The notes below the pieces were generated by a model. The model made no database searches. It worked only from the letters and a program-made list of their open reading frames with translations, and had not been told where the DNA came from. From contig NW_026252105.1 in NCBI RefSeq assembly GCF_025399195.1, positions 186,001 to 250,000 of the forward strand: a stretch of 64,000 nt of DNA. The letters are read 5' to 3'. Position numbers and translations under genes: made by a program. Of this stretch, positions 29,392-42,464 are shown piece by piece. Source of the stretch: Umbelopsis ramanniana AG. Lineage: Eukaryota; Mucoromycota; Umbelopsidomycetes; Umbelopsidales; Umbelopsidaceae. How positions within the stretch are numbered: position 1 is the first letter of the stretch; every line of letters begins with the position of its first letter.

Positions 29392-30844
29392 CTACCATGA
29401 GGAATTTTGCATTAAAACTTGGTTGAAATCTTCCAAGGTACATCTATTATATATAATGATCTGTAGCAGATCTCTCCAATGTAGCGCAAGTTTGTCTTGA
29501 TTGACAATAATGACTGCAAAGGGGAGAGTCATGGTGTTAAAAACCAAAATGACATGACTGACAAACTTGGAAGAAATGAAACATTGTTTGTCAAAACTTA
29601 CGTTCAGCAGGAATCATACGTTCTCCACTAAAGCCCTGATATGCTACATGACCTAGAGCATCATATGCAAGGGCCGAAGCAAATTCCTCTTCTATACATA
29701 CGCGTGAATGCTGGCTTGTATCAGGCACAAGCCAAGAAATTTCGCTTCGAGGGATGTTAAGGTCACCCGTGACTTTGTGACAGACCAGTTTGTGGTTCTT
29801 CTTGTCGTGTCTAATGAAAGAGTCAGTATCACTCACTTGTGTCTCGGTATACAATTTAGCTAGTCTTTCTTTCACTCACCTAATGATCAGGTATTCTAGC
29901 CCGTGGGAACCATAATAACTCCTGAACAGACCCTCTGGAAATCCATCATACTTGTCCACTTGGAAAGAAGACATCTGCTTCAGCAAATTGACGTTCAAGT
30001 GACTCGGTTTGATAGCATCTTGAATTCGAGTCAGCGAGCTGGGTAGTTTGCAAAATTGCGGAAGGTCATGAAGCCATGCGTTCGAAGTGCCCATCCAATG
30101 GAATAGTTTTCTTGCTGACGAAGTGGATTGCGTGGGTATTTGTGAACGGTTTAGACTGCCGACCTCGGATACATCGTCTGCGGGTAAGCTGAACGTGAAT
30201 GCCCGAGTGGATTGCTTCCGAGGCATACTGGGTGGTTCTATGATTCGGTCGGTGTTATGGCGCATAGCGGTTCGTACCGACGACCACAGGTAAGGGCAGT
30301 CATCGTGGTTATCAAACGAACACTCGACAATATTGACATTATTTTCCCAGTGAATAGATTGAAATCCTTGCTGCAGCAGCTGAACCAATACATTTCCCTC
30401 CGGGTCGAGAGAGATACGAAAGAGGTCTTGTCGGTATTGGTGGAATTTGGGGTCAATGATCACCACGCCGTGGTCAAGTGACCAGACGTTGACTTGTCCA
30501 GGTGTTTGTTCCTGTGCCCGCACCAAGGTTCCCTGGATAGAGGCCGTGTCTGGATCGAAGGAAACCAGCAGTAGAGAGCCGTGGTAGGTGTGATTGGACT
30601 GCCATAACCCCAACAACCAGGCATACTTTGTCAACAATTTTTGGTACAGCGCCTTGTACGAAAATGTAGGAGGTTGCTCCCGATCCGAAATTCTAAACGA
30701 AGCACTTAATTTTTTCCATAGAATCTCCGACGAGCAGATTTGTGAAAGTCGCTTGTTACATAGTGCAACGGTGGTCAAAGAAGCGTCGTCCAAGTATAAC
30801 AGAGTTTCAGTCAACACCTCTGTTGGTAACTGTAGAAGGTACAT
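29392..30844 (-). CDS. FBXO31-like F-box protein
   Basis: Predicted substrate receptor of an SCF ubiquitin ligase. The first exon (29880-30844) starts with an F-box, LQLPTEVLTETLLYLDDASL ... EILWKKL, and continues through a beta-rich region (YAWLLGLWQSNHTYHGSLLL) seen in FBXO31 relatives. It ends at GLFRSYYGSHGLEYLIIR. A second exon gives KKNHKLVCHKVTGDLNIPRS (FBXO31: GTKITGDPNIPAG) and a last exon (about 29392-29511) gives PAELIIVNQDKLALHWRDLL. Exons join in phase at AG|A and C|TC codons. FBXO31 in animals targets cyclin D1 and others; substrates here are unknown. A 250-residue stretch between F-box and FBXO31 core is Ser/Pro-rich and divergent. Confidence 0.75.
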
Positions 30845-31456
30845 GGCGGTAGATAAGAGAAACAGACCAAGCCAGGTTATAAAACTATCTACAATACAAT
30901 TTTCCCTTCTTTTTGAGCCCTTATTTCACCGCGTCGATATATTTCAATAGATCTGAATGGCATCTTCTGAACCATATCAAATATATGTCTCTGAGATACA
31001 TCGTCTGACCAGATCAAATTATGTCAAGCTGTTCAACGACTGATACCATCCTGACATCACCTTGTGATAAAACCATGCATGGCACAGTGTTACGCTGAAC
31101 CCGAAACGACACCACGGTGTGAACCATAATGTATGTTCGGGACCCCCAAGATATGAAAAGAAAACGTTACGCGTTCACATGAAGTGAACAACCAGTAATA
31201 AACATGTGCAATACCGGCGAAAGACGGACTATGTTACGATGTCAATGCGAATAGCCGTGAGAAAGTTTCTACACTCATGGGTGGCTGTTGCTTCAAGCCC
31301 GACGTTGGTATCACGTATTTGGTACTTTTTTTTTTTATTCCAAACAATGTATGTGGCAAAGTTTCGTTCCAATTTCTTGTATGGGGATGGAGTAGCTAAT
31401 AAGTATGTACATAAGGAGGTCCTCCATCAATCAAACCAGTGTGAGGGTTGATGCAT
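30845..31456. other. Intergenic region between the F-box gene and GAPDH
   Basis: About 610 bp; promoter of the F-box gene near 30850-31100 and 3' UTR of GAPDH near 31330-31456. A minus-strand AATAAA lies at 31334-31339. No further gene seen. Confidence 0.5.
31334..31339 (-). terminator. Candidate poly(A) signal of GAPDH
   Basis: Minus-strand AATAAA 118 nt beyond the GAPDH stop codon, next to a long T-tract. Confidence 0.4.
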
Positions 31457-32804
<1,348 letters not shown>

Positions 32805-34614
32805 TTTTGTAGAGTACTTTAGAAGATTGTTTAAAAGTGAAAACGAAGTAACATGGGTATCGCCGTATCCACGGCCAATTTATAGTATTTTTTTTTCTTA
32901 AGCGACGCTTTGGATAACACTGACGTGAGCATAAAGTAAGCAGTCCAAAAACCCCAAACTACGGCTACCCTAACCCCAATCTGATATGAGCGACTGAGCT
33001 ACAACTGAAAAACCAAACAGTAAGAGAATGGACTGATGACTTGAATAAGCTTACAATGGATGTAAACCGACGGCCTTAGTCAAGGGGATATGTCTAACAC
33101 CTTGAGCATCGATGCCGGCATTTATTTTGATCCAGCTTCAATTTAAGATGGAAATTTGACCTTGGAGATTTTTTATGACACACGCTCGTTAGATGCCCAA
33201 TAAATTTCAATCGATCTGAGTCGCTGATAATGCGATAACGACGATGTCCCTCTGCCTTGAATTTTATGCGGGCTTTCAAGGGCTCCTTGTATGACTATTT
33301 GAGGCTCCTTGACCTCTAATGTCGTCTGAGTTGGGTCCACATGGGGAGTGCTATCCACGGATGATCTGCTTTTACGCTCACTGCTACCTATCTCGCTGGG
33401 GGTGACATTATCTCACTTCATAACGTTGATTATTAAACATGCCATTTTTTTCTTCACTACCATCCGAGTGTGAGTCATAAAAGTAACACCTTCTTGGATT
33501 AATAATAAAGAGAATTTCCATAGTAGATCACAATTGCGTTAGTGTTAGACTAAGTAAAAAATTTTTTACCGTCGTTGTGGATAAAGAATACTCCCATCCC
33601 GCAGTTCACAGCTAGAGAGCGGGGCATACCGAGCCTTCTTTTTGTCAGTCAGCCAGCCAGCCGTATTTGTGACTTGTCTTTTTCAGTTTTGGCTTTTTCG
33701 AAGTTTGAATAAATGATCCAATGCGATGCAACCCCTACCTCACAGTAATGGAAAGAATAAAAAAGAACCTCGTTTTCTTTTATTTGCTGTTTATGTTCAT
33801 GGTCGAGGCTTTGGTAGAGAAGGAACACAGCTGAGTTGTAGTAGCACAGTCAGTAGCAAAGTACAGAGAACAGTGGACTCTTGACCAATCATGGCCTCAA
33901 GGTCGCTCAAAACCTTGCGCCATTAAACACTAGACTGGGCTATGTGATTTCACTAGGGTGAGACGAAGCGACACCTTTTCCATTTCGGTCTGCCGAGTGG
34001 ACTACTGACATGCTTGTTACATTGGATGGCAAGCAAGTCAATGTCATCTTGCCCAGCCCTGAACCCGTGATATCATGCCCCATCAAAAGAGTAGAGCCCA
34101 TAAATCAGGTCTCCTTTTTGTTATTGTTGACATTTGTTGTTGGTTCAGTTTTTTCCCATCAACATCCAACCCAACTGGTAAAGCAACCCATACGCTTCTT
34201 TTCCCGGAACTGATCGGTATTTGTGTTTGGATTACTGAGCAAAAAATATACAATAAAACCGGATTGCATCAGGAACAAGAAAGGTGGTTAGGCTGAGGGT
34301 AGTAGAATGTGCAACCGTTACTCCCAAAAATAAGCTGTCGACGTCCCCCCCCCCAAACCTGTACACCTTATCATATACAGCGTGGCTCATGGGGTCAAGG
34401 TGTCCGAGAGGGCGAGAAGAAGTATCTCTTTTTTTGGGGGAGATCCACTCCGATCTCAGAGAAGGCCGTGCTCTAAACATGGGTCCGTTACGTGTCCCAC
34501 CCCCAGTGCATTGCATAAGGACTGAAAGCAGTCAATCCCATCCTTCAAAAAAGCGGTGACGCGAACCCAATCCTTTTTCTTTCTTTAGATACACATAACT
34601 CACACTCAGATTTT
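32805..34614. other. GAPDH upstream region, no conventional gene
   Basis: 1.8 kb with CT-tracts near 32885, a CAGC repeat at about 33646-33662, a run of C at about 34344-34354 and many T-tracts. The first several hundred bases upstream of 32804 should be the GAPDH promoter. Open frames here are short and lack coding character. Confidence 0.5.
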
Positions 34615-34628
34615 TATATATATATATA
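34615..34628. repeat. (TA)7 microsatellite, possible TATA element
   Basis: Seven TA repeats, 57 nt before the small frame at 34685 and followed by a T-rich leader. It could serve as the TATA element of that transcript. Confidence 0.6.
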
Positions 34629-34684
34629 ATGGGTTATCCCACCGTTCCCACTTATTTTATTTTTTTAAAACGCTTTCTTGTACA

Positions 34685-34819
34685 ATGTCAATATTCTCAT
34701 TGCAACAGCGTATTAGCGAAGCTCTCCTGATTTCTAATTCTCGGCCTAACTATTGTCTGTTGCATAAACGGCAATTCACTACATCGTATTGCCCTGATTG
34801 CGCACGCTCAAGTCGTTGA
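34685..34819 (+). CDS. Candidate 44-aa small protein with a C-x2-H-x8-C-x2-C pattern
   Basis: ATG-to-TGA frame with a promoter-like (TA)7 element and CT-rich leader directly upstream. The product starts MSIFSLQQRISEALL and ends with CLLH and, eight residues later, CPDC, i.e. four possible zinc ligands in 16 residues. No similar protein comes to mind. The frame is short enough to be chance; the promoter-like context and the ligand spacing are the only support. Confidence 0.3.
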   Translation: MSIFSLQQRISEALLISNSRPNYCLLHKRQFTTSYCPDCARSSR

Positions 34820-36309
34820 AAGGAACCAATCCTCCCCTGGGAACTCACAATGCTGGAGGCCAAAAAAAAAAACCTGCAAACATAGTATTGAGGATATGCA
34901 GAGCACCAATCATACCCGTCATCGACTGATCCTCCTTTCCAATTGCTTGCCTTCCAACCGAGGATGGCTTCATTAAAAGAAGAAGCAAGAAATCAAAACA
35001 ACCCCAAAAGCTATCTATTTTTCATCGTCATGGCATCATCACCTTTGTTTTTTGTACTCTCCCTGTATCTCAATTTCTATATATATATAATATATCATAC
35101 TTAAAGCATCTACTATGAAAAGAGAAATTACCGCACTCCCAAATGACATTTTTTCATTTGAGTAGACCCAATGCACCGGTAGCTTGATAGGAACCCACGA
35201 GCCACTTTGATGATCATCAATCTGAAACCAATGGCGGGGTATTGGGAAACAATTGGCGATCAAAGAACTATTTTATTCTTCCAGCATCGAGGGAAATGAG
35301 GGCATGTCATACCCTGCCTATACCAGTCATGATTTCACTTCGCGTTCATTTAACCCTCCCAGAAATGGTTGGCCGAAGATAGGGAATGTGATCTCAGGAT
35401 CATTATAAAACATTTTTGGCTGTTATTCGTTTACAAGCATGTATAACCCTTCAAGCCAGCCAAGTGGACTATAAGGAAAACAAAAAGCTCAGTGCATAGA
35501 TCACATCACTGCAGCAAGCAGAAGCCAATTTCTAATGCAATGTTCTTTTTCTTACTACCCTTTTTTAAACACTCAGATGCATACGATGGAGCGGCATGCG
35601 ATTCCGTTCAAGTCGGCTATTCGTCCTAGTCTTGCCTGCAACTCGGAAGTGCGGGAAGGCGACGAGTTTAAAGTTGCTCCATTCTATTTGGTTATCCTTT
35701 GGGGGTCTGGTTACACTGGGTTGGTCATGGGTGGAAGCCAGCAAGGTTTTTTTTTGGGGGGGATAGGCTTTTCTCTTTTTGCTTGTTGGTCGCCTGGAGA
35801 CCAAACTGCGCCGCGTATTTTAATGTTCTAGATATTAAAGAAAAAAAAATTGGACAGTGCCTGGACGATCTTTCTGAAAATGGCACAGCAAATGCTTGAT
35901 TGTCATAACTTCCAGTTACAAGCTATGGACATTGCCCTCAGGTCTAGCCTGTCTTTGCTACCCTGGCACAGCGGAGGAAGGCGGGCACTCAATAACTCGC
36001 TCTCTAGAATGAGGGAGCCCCCCACATAAACAACCAGTCCTTCTTCCCATGACCTGTGGATACTTGATCAATCCGACATACTGTACTCCAGTTCGCTATC
36101 ATTTATTTAGCCTGGCTGGACTGCACTTATTATTATTTTTATTAGCCACCTTCAAAAGAATATAAACGACTGGTTCCCATCTGCTTTTTTTCTTTTTCAT
36201 CACCTCTCTTTCTTCCACTCCATGTTATTATATCGTCGATCCGCAAAACGACATACGCCTTCACATAAAGGTCCAGGCGGTAACTATTGCCTGCTTCACA
36301 AGATTTACT
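34820..36309. other. Gene-poor region, low-complexity tracts
   Basis: 1.5 kb with a second TA-rich stretch near 35080-35097 and G/T-rich runs near 35745-35762. Frames up to 98 codons exist (35535-35831) but have no start context, domain or splice partners. I see no gene. Confidence 0.45.
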
Positions 36310-36445
36310 ATGCCACGACGTGGTGTCCTTCGTGTGGTAACCGACTGTAGAGGTAAGATGAAACGCTTTTTTTGCCATTTTCATGTGAATGAGATCTAAT
36401 TGAGTGAACCTCCCGTTTCTATAGATGTCAACAGCAAGGCATGCT
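36310..36445 (+). CDS. Candidate spliced 21-aa micro-ORF
   Basis: ATG at 36310 opens MPRRGVLRVVTDCR. A well-formed 72-nt intron (GTAAGA at 36353, CTATAG ending at 36424, branch-like TCTAAT) leads to DVNSKAC and TGA. Upstream lies ATATAAAC (about 36160) then a long CT-rich stretch, the usual look of a fungal core promoter. It may be a micropeptide gene or an upstream ORF in a noncoding transcript; no larger frame follows on this strand. Confidence 0.25.
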
Positions 36446-37344
36446 GAAGAAGGAATAGCAACCCTCTATATGAAAAGGAAGAACACATCAACAAGCAGTA
36501 AAAACTCTCATCATCTCTGGCTGGTTGGCTGAATCAAATCTTTGCATTGAAGACGGACGATAATAATAAAAAAAAGCACACACCAAAAGAGCTTCTCGCT
36601 CCACATCACCAATACCCTCTCTGGAAGAAAAAAAAAAGGACCAGCTTCTATCAATTTCACACACACGCCACTCTTATTGTTTCTCCTTTTTTTTTTTTTA
36701 TCTGCTATATTACTTTAAAACCCACAAGGATTTTTTTTTTCTCCTCTGTCCCACAAGCTATTGCATTATCGATCTGTGCACACACATATTTTTTTTCTTA
36801 TCATTATTATTTTTTTGTTCTCTCTTATTTTTTTTTTGGCAGCGCACACAGTATATAGCCTTTCACCCCACCTTTACCCCGCGATCTTGACCCACCACCC
36901 TTTTGCATACTGCTTACATAAAATAGAAGCTTACCAGCAGACAGCCAAATGTAAACAACAGCACGAGATCCTTACAAAATATCCAAATTAAGCTTGTCGG
37001 AGAGCCTTCTCCGGCGCCCGCTTTGACAAATGCAAAGCTCCGTGCACTTTAAAGGATGATCGTCGTGCATCCATTTCATGAGAAGACACAATATTTATTT
37101 TTTTACAATTGTGTACAAAGGACAAATGGCTGTGAACATCCAATTCTTGATTAAGATGAGGGCCATTTTGAGCTCCATCCCGTCATACGACCTTGTCAGC
37201 CAGCCCCTTGTGAAAAAAAAAAAAGTCTCCATTCTTGTTGTTATCGATTGGGAGTGATATACCGCTGGTTTTTTTTTTTTTTTTGGCTACTCTTGGGTTT
37301 GCCACGTGATATGGGGATGGAAGCCACCTTGTTGATGGCAAGGT
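36446..37344. other. Pyrimidine- and A-tract-rich intergenic region
   Basis: About 900 bp dominated by T, CT and A tracts, with TATATAG near 36850 and a CACGTG E-box near 37303. No supported gene; the part next to 37344 is the 3' UTR of the minus-strand gene that follows. Confidence 0.45.
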
Positions 37345-39338
37345 TTAGACAACGTCTAGACACAGTTGCGTCATGTTTATAGTCAATTCAATCATCGATT
37401 GGTAGTCCCTGTATCGCTCAGCTTGCTCAGAGCTCAATGCTTTATGCTTTGCAATCTGTGGGAGCATCAACAACGCCGAGATATGGTCTCGCCAATGGGT
37501 CATGGCAAGGGAACCGGTCTCCCAGATAAGGCACATTTCATCCTCTGTTAGTCCAGATATCACCACGGTTCCAAACCGCAACGTTTTGCATTCCAAGTAA
37601 CATGAAATCCGTTTCGACATAATCATCACGTGTCGCCAGATATCTTGGATCGTGTTGACAGATATGGGTCGTGTCATCATGTCAAAGTCGAAGATCTTCT
37701 TGACCACCTGGCTGCGATTGTGTTTCAAACTGAGAGCTTCATCAGGGACCATGGAGAGATCAGAATCACTAAACGCGAGTCCACACAGAGTTGATACAAA
37801 CGCCGGGTTGGAAATGTTCTTTTTTCAAAGGGAAAATGCCGACCGGTTAATGCATCTATCTCCTGTGTTTGTATTGAACATCGCGGGGCGGGCCTTACCT
37901 CTAGAAAAAATGAACATTGCCGACCATGCAATCGAGAAAATTGTCGATACGTCTCTTCCTCAAAGCTCGTGGTGTCCAGTACGCCGTCTGTGTAGGCGCA
38001 TATAACCAACTGAGAACAGGAATATCAGTTGAGACCATCTAAACATGATTGCCATCCCGTACTTACCATATTCAATATTCGAGTAGATAGTGTATATACA
38101 TCTGTGCGCAGGTATTCAAGCGTGGTAGGGGGGATATAATCATAAGGGAGTGTGGTGTCATAACAGCTGAAGATCGAATCCAGTTCGCGAACCAAGTTGG
38201 ATTTGAATGCATTGGCCTTTAGTAGTCTAATAATGGTGGCTTTCTTCATTTCCTCATGCGATTCTGAACAACAACAACAGTCAGGTGAGTCTTGTTATCT
38301 TGAACCACATCGATGGCCCGCCTAATGGTTTTTTTTTTTACCTCTTCGGCTTTGAATATCCGCTTCCAACACCTTGATTAAAAAATCGAGCAATAAACCG
38401 TGCTATGGGATGATTTCCCCCCAAAAAACCAAGCCAGAAATGGCCACCAATCAGTATCGTACCAGGAGAGACCAACCAACACAATGAAGCAGCCAACTAA
38501 CCTGTTTCTGCTTGTCTTGCCCCTCAGATGTATCACGCTGCTGGAACACGCTCTTGACAAAGTCGAAAAAGTCTTCGTATTGCTGCAAAGTGCATTCATC
38601 TTGCATGTCATCCTCATCGTTGCTTAATTTGTTGCGGCTCCGCTGCGTTGATTTCGATACTCTGAAGCTGTTCCACAGAGGGTCAAACAGACGAGGGCCG
38701 TGACATTCCAAGATTAAGAATAAGACTTTCACACTCTGCCGGCACAACGACGTTCGTTTGGATATAGTAAGGTTGATGGTGTTATCATCGATGATTATAT
38801 TGATCAACATATTAATGATGGCTCTATATAAGGGGGTTGTTTCTTTAGGGTAAGTGATAGGCCAGTCAATTCGAATTAAGCTGTATTTATTCACCTACAT
38901 TGTTGGACGTCGCCCAGACGCAACGGAAGAATTGATCATTTCCAAGGTAGCTTGGGCTGTAGTTTGTACATAGTTTCAATTTAACAAGTTGGGTGTTGTC
39001 GTGGCGGCGGAGCTTAGCCAACTTACTGTGTCCCTCGTCGAGGTAATTCGTAATCATCCGTTCGGTATCAGATGATATCACGCCGTAGTCAGTTTCTATC
39101 ATTTGCTTGGGTCTGTCGTTGGAATGGACTTCTCGATAGACAAAGACCATGTTCGGATCGAGTTGTAGTGCTCGCTTGGCTGACATTTGCTCCGTCAGGT
39201 CATATTCTGGGGTCAATATGGTAAACACCACGTCTGGTCCCTATGCATCATCGTCAGCAACCATGGAAGGTGAAGGTGTGGCATTGGCGGAATTGTTACC
39301 TCTGGCGTGCTCTTGACCTCATGTCCAACTATGGGCAT
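37345..39338 (-). CDS. Unidentified helical protein, about 515 aa
   Basis: Not recognised. Seven exons join in phase: 39300-39338; 39240 to about 38894; a third ending at QDKQKQ near 38502; a short one (HGLLLDFLIKVLEADIQSRR); then blocks ending near 38067, 37905 and 37345. The product has no signal peptide, membrane segment or zinc site. Predicted helices dominate (IINMLINIIIDD, CRQSVKVLFLILECHGPRLF, TIIRLLKANAFKSNLVREL), suggesting a HEAT/ARM-like or RIH-like scaffold. An acidic, Ser-rich insert lies near residue 200. The N-terminus has a striking TPEGPDVVFTILTPEYDLTE block. It shares a 149-bp promoter with mL41. The start is the only ATG in frame upstream of exon 2. Confidence 0.7.
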
Positions 39339-39487
39339 GCTTCAGACAGCTTGACCCGATTTTCGGGCAGCAGCGTGACTGACAGGAAACCCAGGGTCGG
39401 GCCCAAGCCACACAAAATTTCAACCCTTGCCGACCGAGCACCTTTTTTTTTATTGCCATACATTTTTGATCTTTCTTCGAATTCAAC
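39339..39487. promoter_or_regulatory. Bidirectional promoter, mL41 / unidentified gene
   Basis: 149 bp between two divergent start codons, with an internal T-tract; necessarily shared by both genes. Confidence 0.6.
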
Positions 39488-39914
39488 ATGTTTGGAGTCA
39501 TCAGAGGTTTATACCGTGGAGCTCGCCGTGAGCAATTGACTTCAAAAAGAGGACATAATTTTTACAAGGGTAATGGACCTTTCCATTCAAATCAACTTCC
39601 TCTACTTCCTTCGCTGACATTGCATTCGCATTAGGTACCGGATCAGGAGCGATGGGTCGCCACACTAAGCGTGGAGGATACTTGGTCGACTGGAAGAAAG
39701 TCAGAACCTACGTTGTGCCTGACATGACCGATTTCAACGTGAGTGTGCGGCAAGGGGATTCATTGTGCATGTCATAGGAAACCTTGGTCATTCAACTAAC
39801 TGATGTCACTTGCAGCTCGCACCTTATGTCTCGAGAAAGACCACGCCTCCACACGGACAAGGCGCATTTACCGCCAAGAGCTTTTTCAAATCAAACGAGA
39901 CCCCATCTGCTTAA
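39488..39914 (+). CDS. MRPL27: Mitochondrial large ribosomal subunit protein mL41
   Basis: Yeast MRPL27/human MRPL41 homologue in the mitochondrial 54S/39S subunit. Three exons (39488-39569, 39635-39738, 39816-39914) encode 94 residues. Diagnostic: [39 protein letters not shown], and the short C-terminus [10 protein letters not shown]. The basic N-terminus ([15 protein letters not shown]) acts as a presequence. Length and blocks fit the family. Confidence 0.9.
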
Positions 39915-40108
39915 GCTTCGCCCCAATATCATGAGGTTCAACTCAATTTGTTTTTATGATAGTTTCTTTGTTCCACTGAATCCCCTTGTAAATAATAGAC
40001 CATCGCCTGAATTAGCACCATTACAATGAATTAAAAGTTACTTCGCCGGTGCGTCTTTTTCTTTAAAAAATAATGGATAGGAAAGTCAAAGAGTGAGATG
40101 GAGTTTAA

Positions 40109-42308
40109 TCAGAATTTCGGTGCAGTGATCTTGGAAGAGTCAAGGAAATACAAGGGAACAAATGTGACGGCGCCGTTGCTCCATGCAATGGAAAGAAGTG
40201 ATCCATGTTCAAACTTGCGTGCAAATGTAATATGAAGAGGTTGGGCATCACCAAGTGACTCTGTATTGACAATAGGAAGGGTGGATATATTGGTCACGCT
40301 TGGCGGTTGAACATTGAGTGCAGCACCTCGGATGTAGCCACTGTAACATAAAGTTATTCGAGAAAGGGACCGTGTGAGTAGATGTACAGTGAAAAGTTAG
40401 TTATTATCTGAACATCAGAGGAGTCTTACCTGAAAAGACACACGCTGTCAGTAGCCACGGCAAGACCCGTCATCTTTCGGACAAGGAACAATGCGAGCAC
40501 GTTGGAATCTTCAAAGGAAATCACCATGCGTTCTCCAGTCACTTGGTCTATGCATATATTACGAATAGCACCGTTCACTTTTTGTTTCTCGCCGGAGGCA
40601 AGAGTCTCCTCAACCACAGGGAAGTTTTTGATGGAAATGGATTTACAATCTGCGGAATAAGAAGTAGATTTAGAGGCTGCCCAGGTGAAGTTTTTTTTTG
40701 AAAAACAAGGAGCGGCGGCCCTGATCTTACCTATTCCCGAAGATGCCTTATTAAAATAAATCATTCTAAGCTCATCCTCGCCTCGAAGACTGTAAAAGAG
40801 ATTGGCCCCGTCAGGTGTCCAGCACGCAGACTGTAGACTTTGTTAGTGTTGCGTCTTAGTACGCACCCAGTCTCATTTCCCAACAGCTTACCTTGACTGC
40901 TCGACCAGATGGGTTGAGTATCAGCTTGTCTGTCCACCGCCTGGTCTCCCATACCCTAATGTGTCCTTTCCTATAGAGGCTACGTCAGTACGATTCCTTT
41001 TAAACCCTTTTTCCAGTGTTCAAAGGAGAGGGCATACTTACACGCTGGCTACAAAAATCCAGACACCATTGGGACTCCACCTAACAATATGTAAACCGTT
41101 ATCCGGTCGTCGGAGAGGGGTGGCAGTGTCTGTCAAAGTGTCCCATATGACAACGGTGGAATCAATGGCTGATGTCGAGGCCAGCAGGTGGCTACCAGGT
41201 GTAGGATCCCATGAAAGTGATAATATGGAGGTATGTTTTGGGTACTGTAGATAACTCATCCATGCTCCCTTGGCTAATCCAGAGGTTGGTGAGTGTGTTC
41301 CTGAAACTGAACTGGACCCACTGGATGAACCAGACGACACGTTTGGTATCTTTTTGGGAACTCCGCTATCAAACGAGAAATGGGGTGGCATCTTGCCTAT
41401 GTTGCTGTAAAGATCCCATATACAAACTCCAGATCTACGTGTATCAATGTAATCCAATATGAGCAAGAAATGCCTATATGCATGCATACATACAGGACAT
41501 AAAAAAGAATGTTCATACCTAGCGCCTACTGCAAGGGTTCCTGCCGATCGATACTTCCACTCCATACTAGAAACATCTACCATGAATTCATGTGATAACA
41601 TTCTGCTGACCCATCTGTGACCTTCCAGTTGGTAGACAAACACGACATCGTCTTGATGAGCTACAGCGAGGATTTCGCGGTGAGGGTGCCATGCCACCGC
41701 TTTAATATAAGCGTTTCTCGCATTCTGATTGTGCTTTTCACCGAGCATCTCTGCAAACTCGTCGCGAAATATGGATTTCAAGACAGGCGCAAGGATCTGC
41801 CAAGCGCCGTCAAAAGCATGAAAGGCTCCGGTCTGTTGCAAATCAGCAAATCGTGAAGATAGTTGGTTCCACACAATGTCTATGAGCGCTTGATTATCAG
41901 CATCTTTGTCTGACCATGCCTTTTGTCCCTTGATGGTCGGTACTGTTTCTCTATTGCCACATTGTATAGTAGGAAAGAGAATTGGCTGGGTGGGGAGGAA
42001 TCGAATCGGTGAATATGCAAGGTCAGGCTGTGAACGCCATTGTTCGAATCAAACACTTACACTGCCTTGAATGATACGTTGGAGATTAGGATCGTTTGGA
42101 TTATTTAACTTTGCTATGACTGTTGCAAGGGAAGGAGAGGTCAATGGAGATAAGGTCGTCAGTGGTCAAACCCATTCAATGCCAATTCAAACAGCAGCAC
42201 GCGTCCGGCTAAGCTGCATGACAAAAAGCACATACCTAGCTCGCTATTCACTTCAGCAAGTGTTACCTCGTCGGATTGAGGTAACTTTCTCCGATCTGTA
42301 GCCTGCAT
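40109..42308 (-). CDS. AAAS: Aladin (AAAS), WD-repeat nucleoporin
   Basis: Homologue of the nuclear-pore WD40 protein aladin, which is tethered by Ndc1 and lost from budding yeast. About eight exons. After a short N-terminus come AYIKAVAWHPHREILAVAHQ (human CLRVFAWHPHTNKFAVAL), VSSMEWKYRSAGTLAVGARS, GVCIWDLYSNIG, TSILSLSWDPTPGSHLLAS, VVIWDTLTDTATPLRRPDNG, HIVRWSPNGVWIF and SACWTPDGANLFYSL. It ends with FARKFEHGSLLSIAWSNGAV and VPLYFLDS, a close match to the human ALLSVGWSTGRIAHIPLYF block. A Ser/Gly-rich insert (VSSGSSSGSSSVSG) interrupts one propeller blade. The ATG at 42308 and the first two exons are less certain than the rest. Confidence 0.85.
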
Positions 42309-42464
42309 AGCTTTGAGTGTGAGTGAAAGTTGCAGGGTTTTGAAAGTTAAAAAAAAAAAATGCGTGCCACTAGGCTTGCCAAATTTTTTGGGCAGTGCAC
42401 ATAGTACGCTCTTGAACCTCAGCGTGACGTGCAACGCATTGTGTTTTGCATTGGACAACTCGGA
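42309..42464. promoter_or_regulatory. Bidirectional promoter, aladin / INTS5
   Basis: 156 bp between the divergent ATGs of AAAS and INTS5, containing an A-tract. Confidence 0.55.

Noticed and set aside
35535-35831. 98-codon plus-strand frame in the gene-poor block
   Set aside because: Contains residues from poly-T and poly-G tracts, with no promoter, splice partner or domain.
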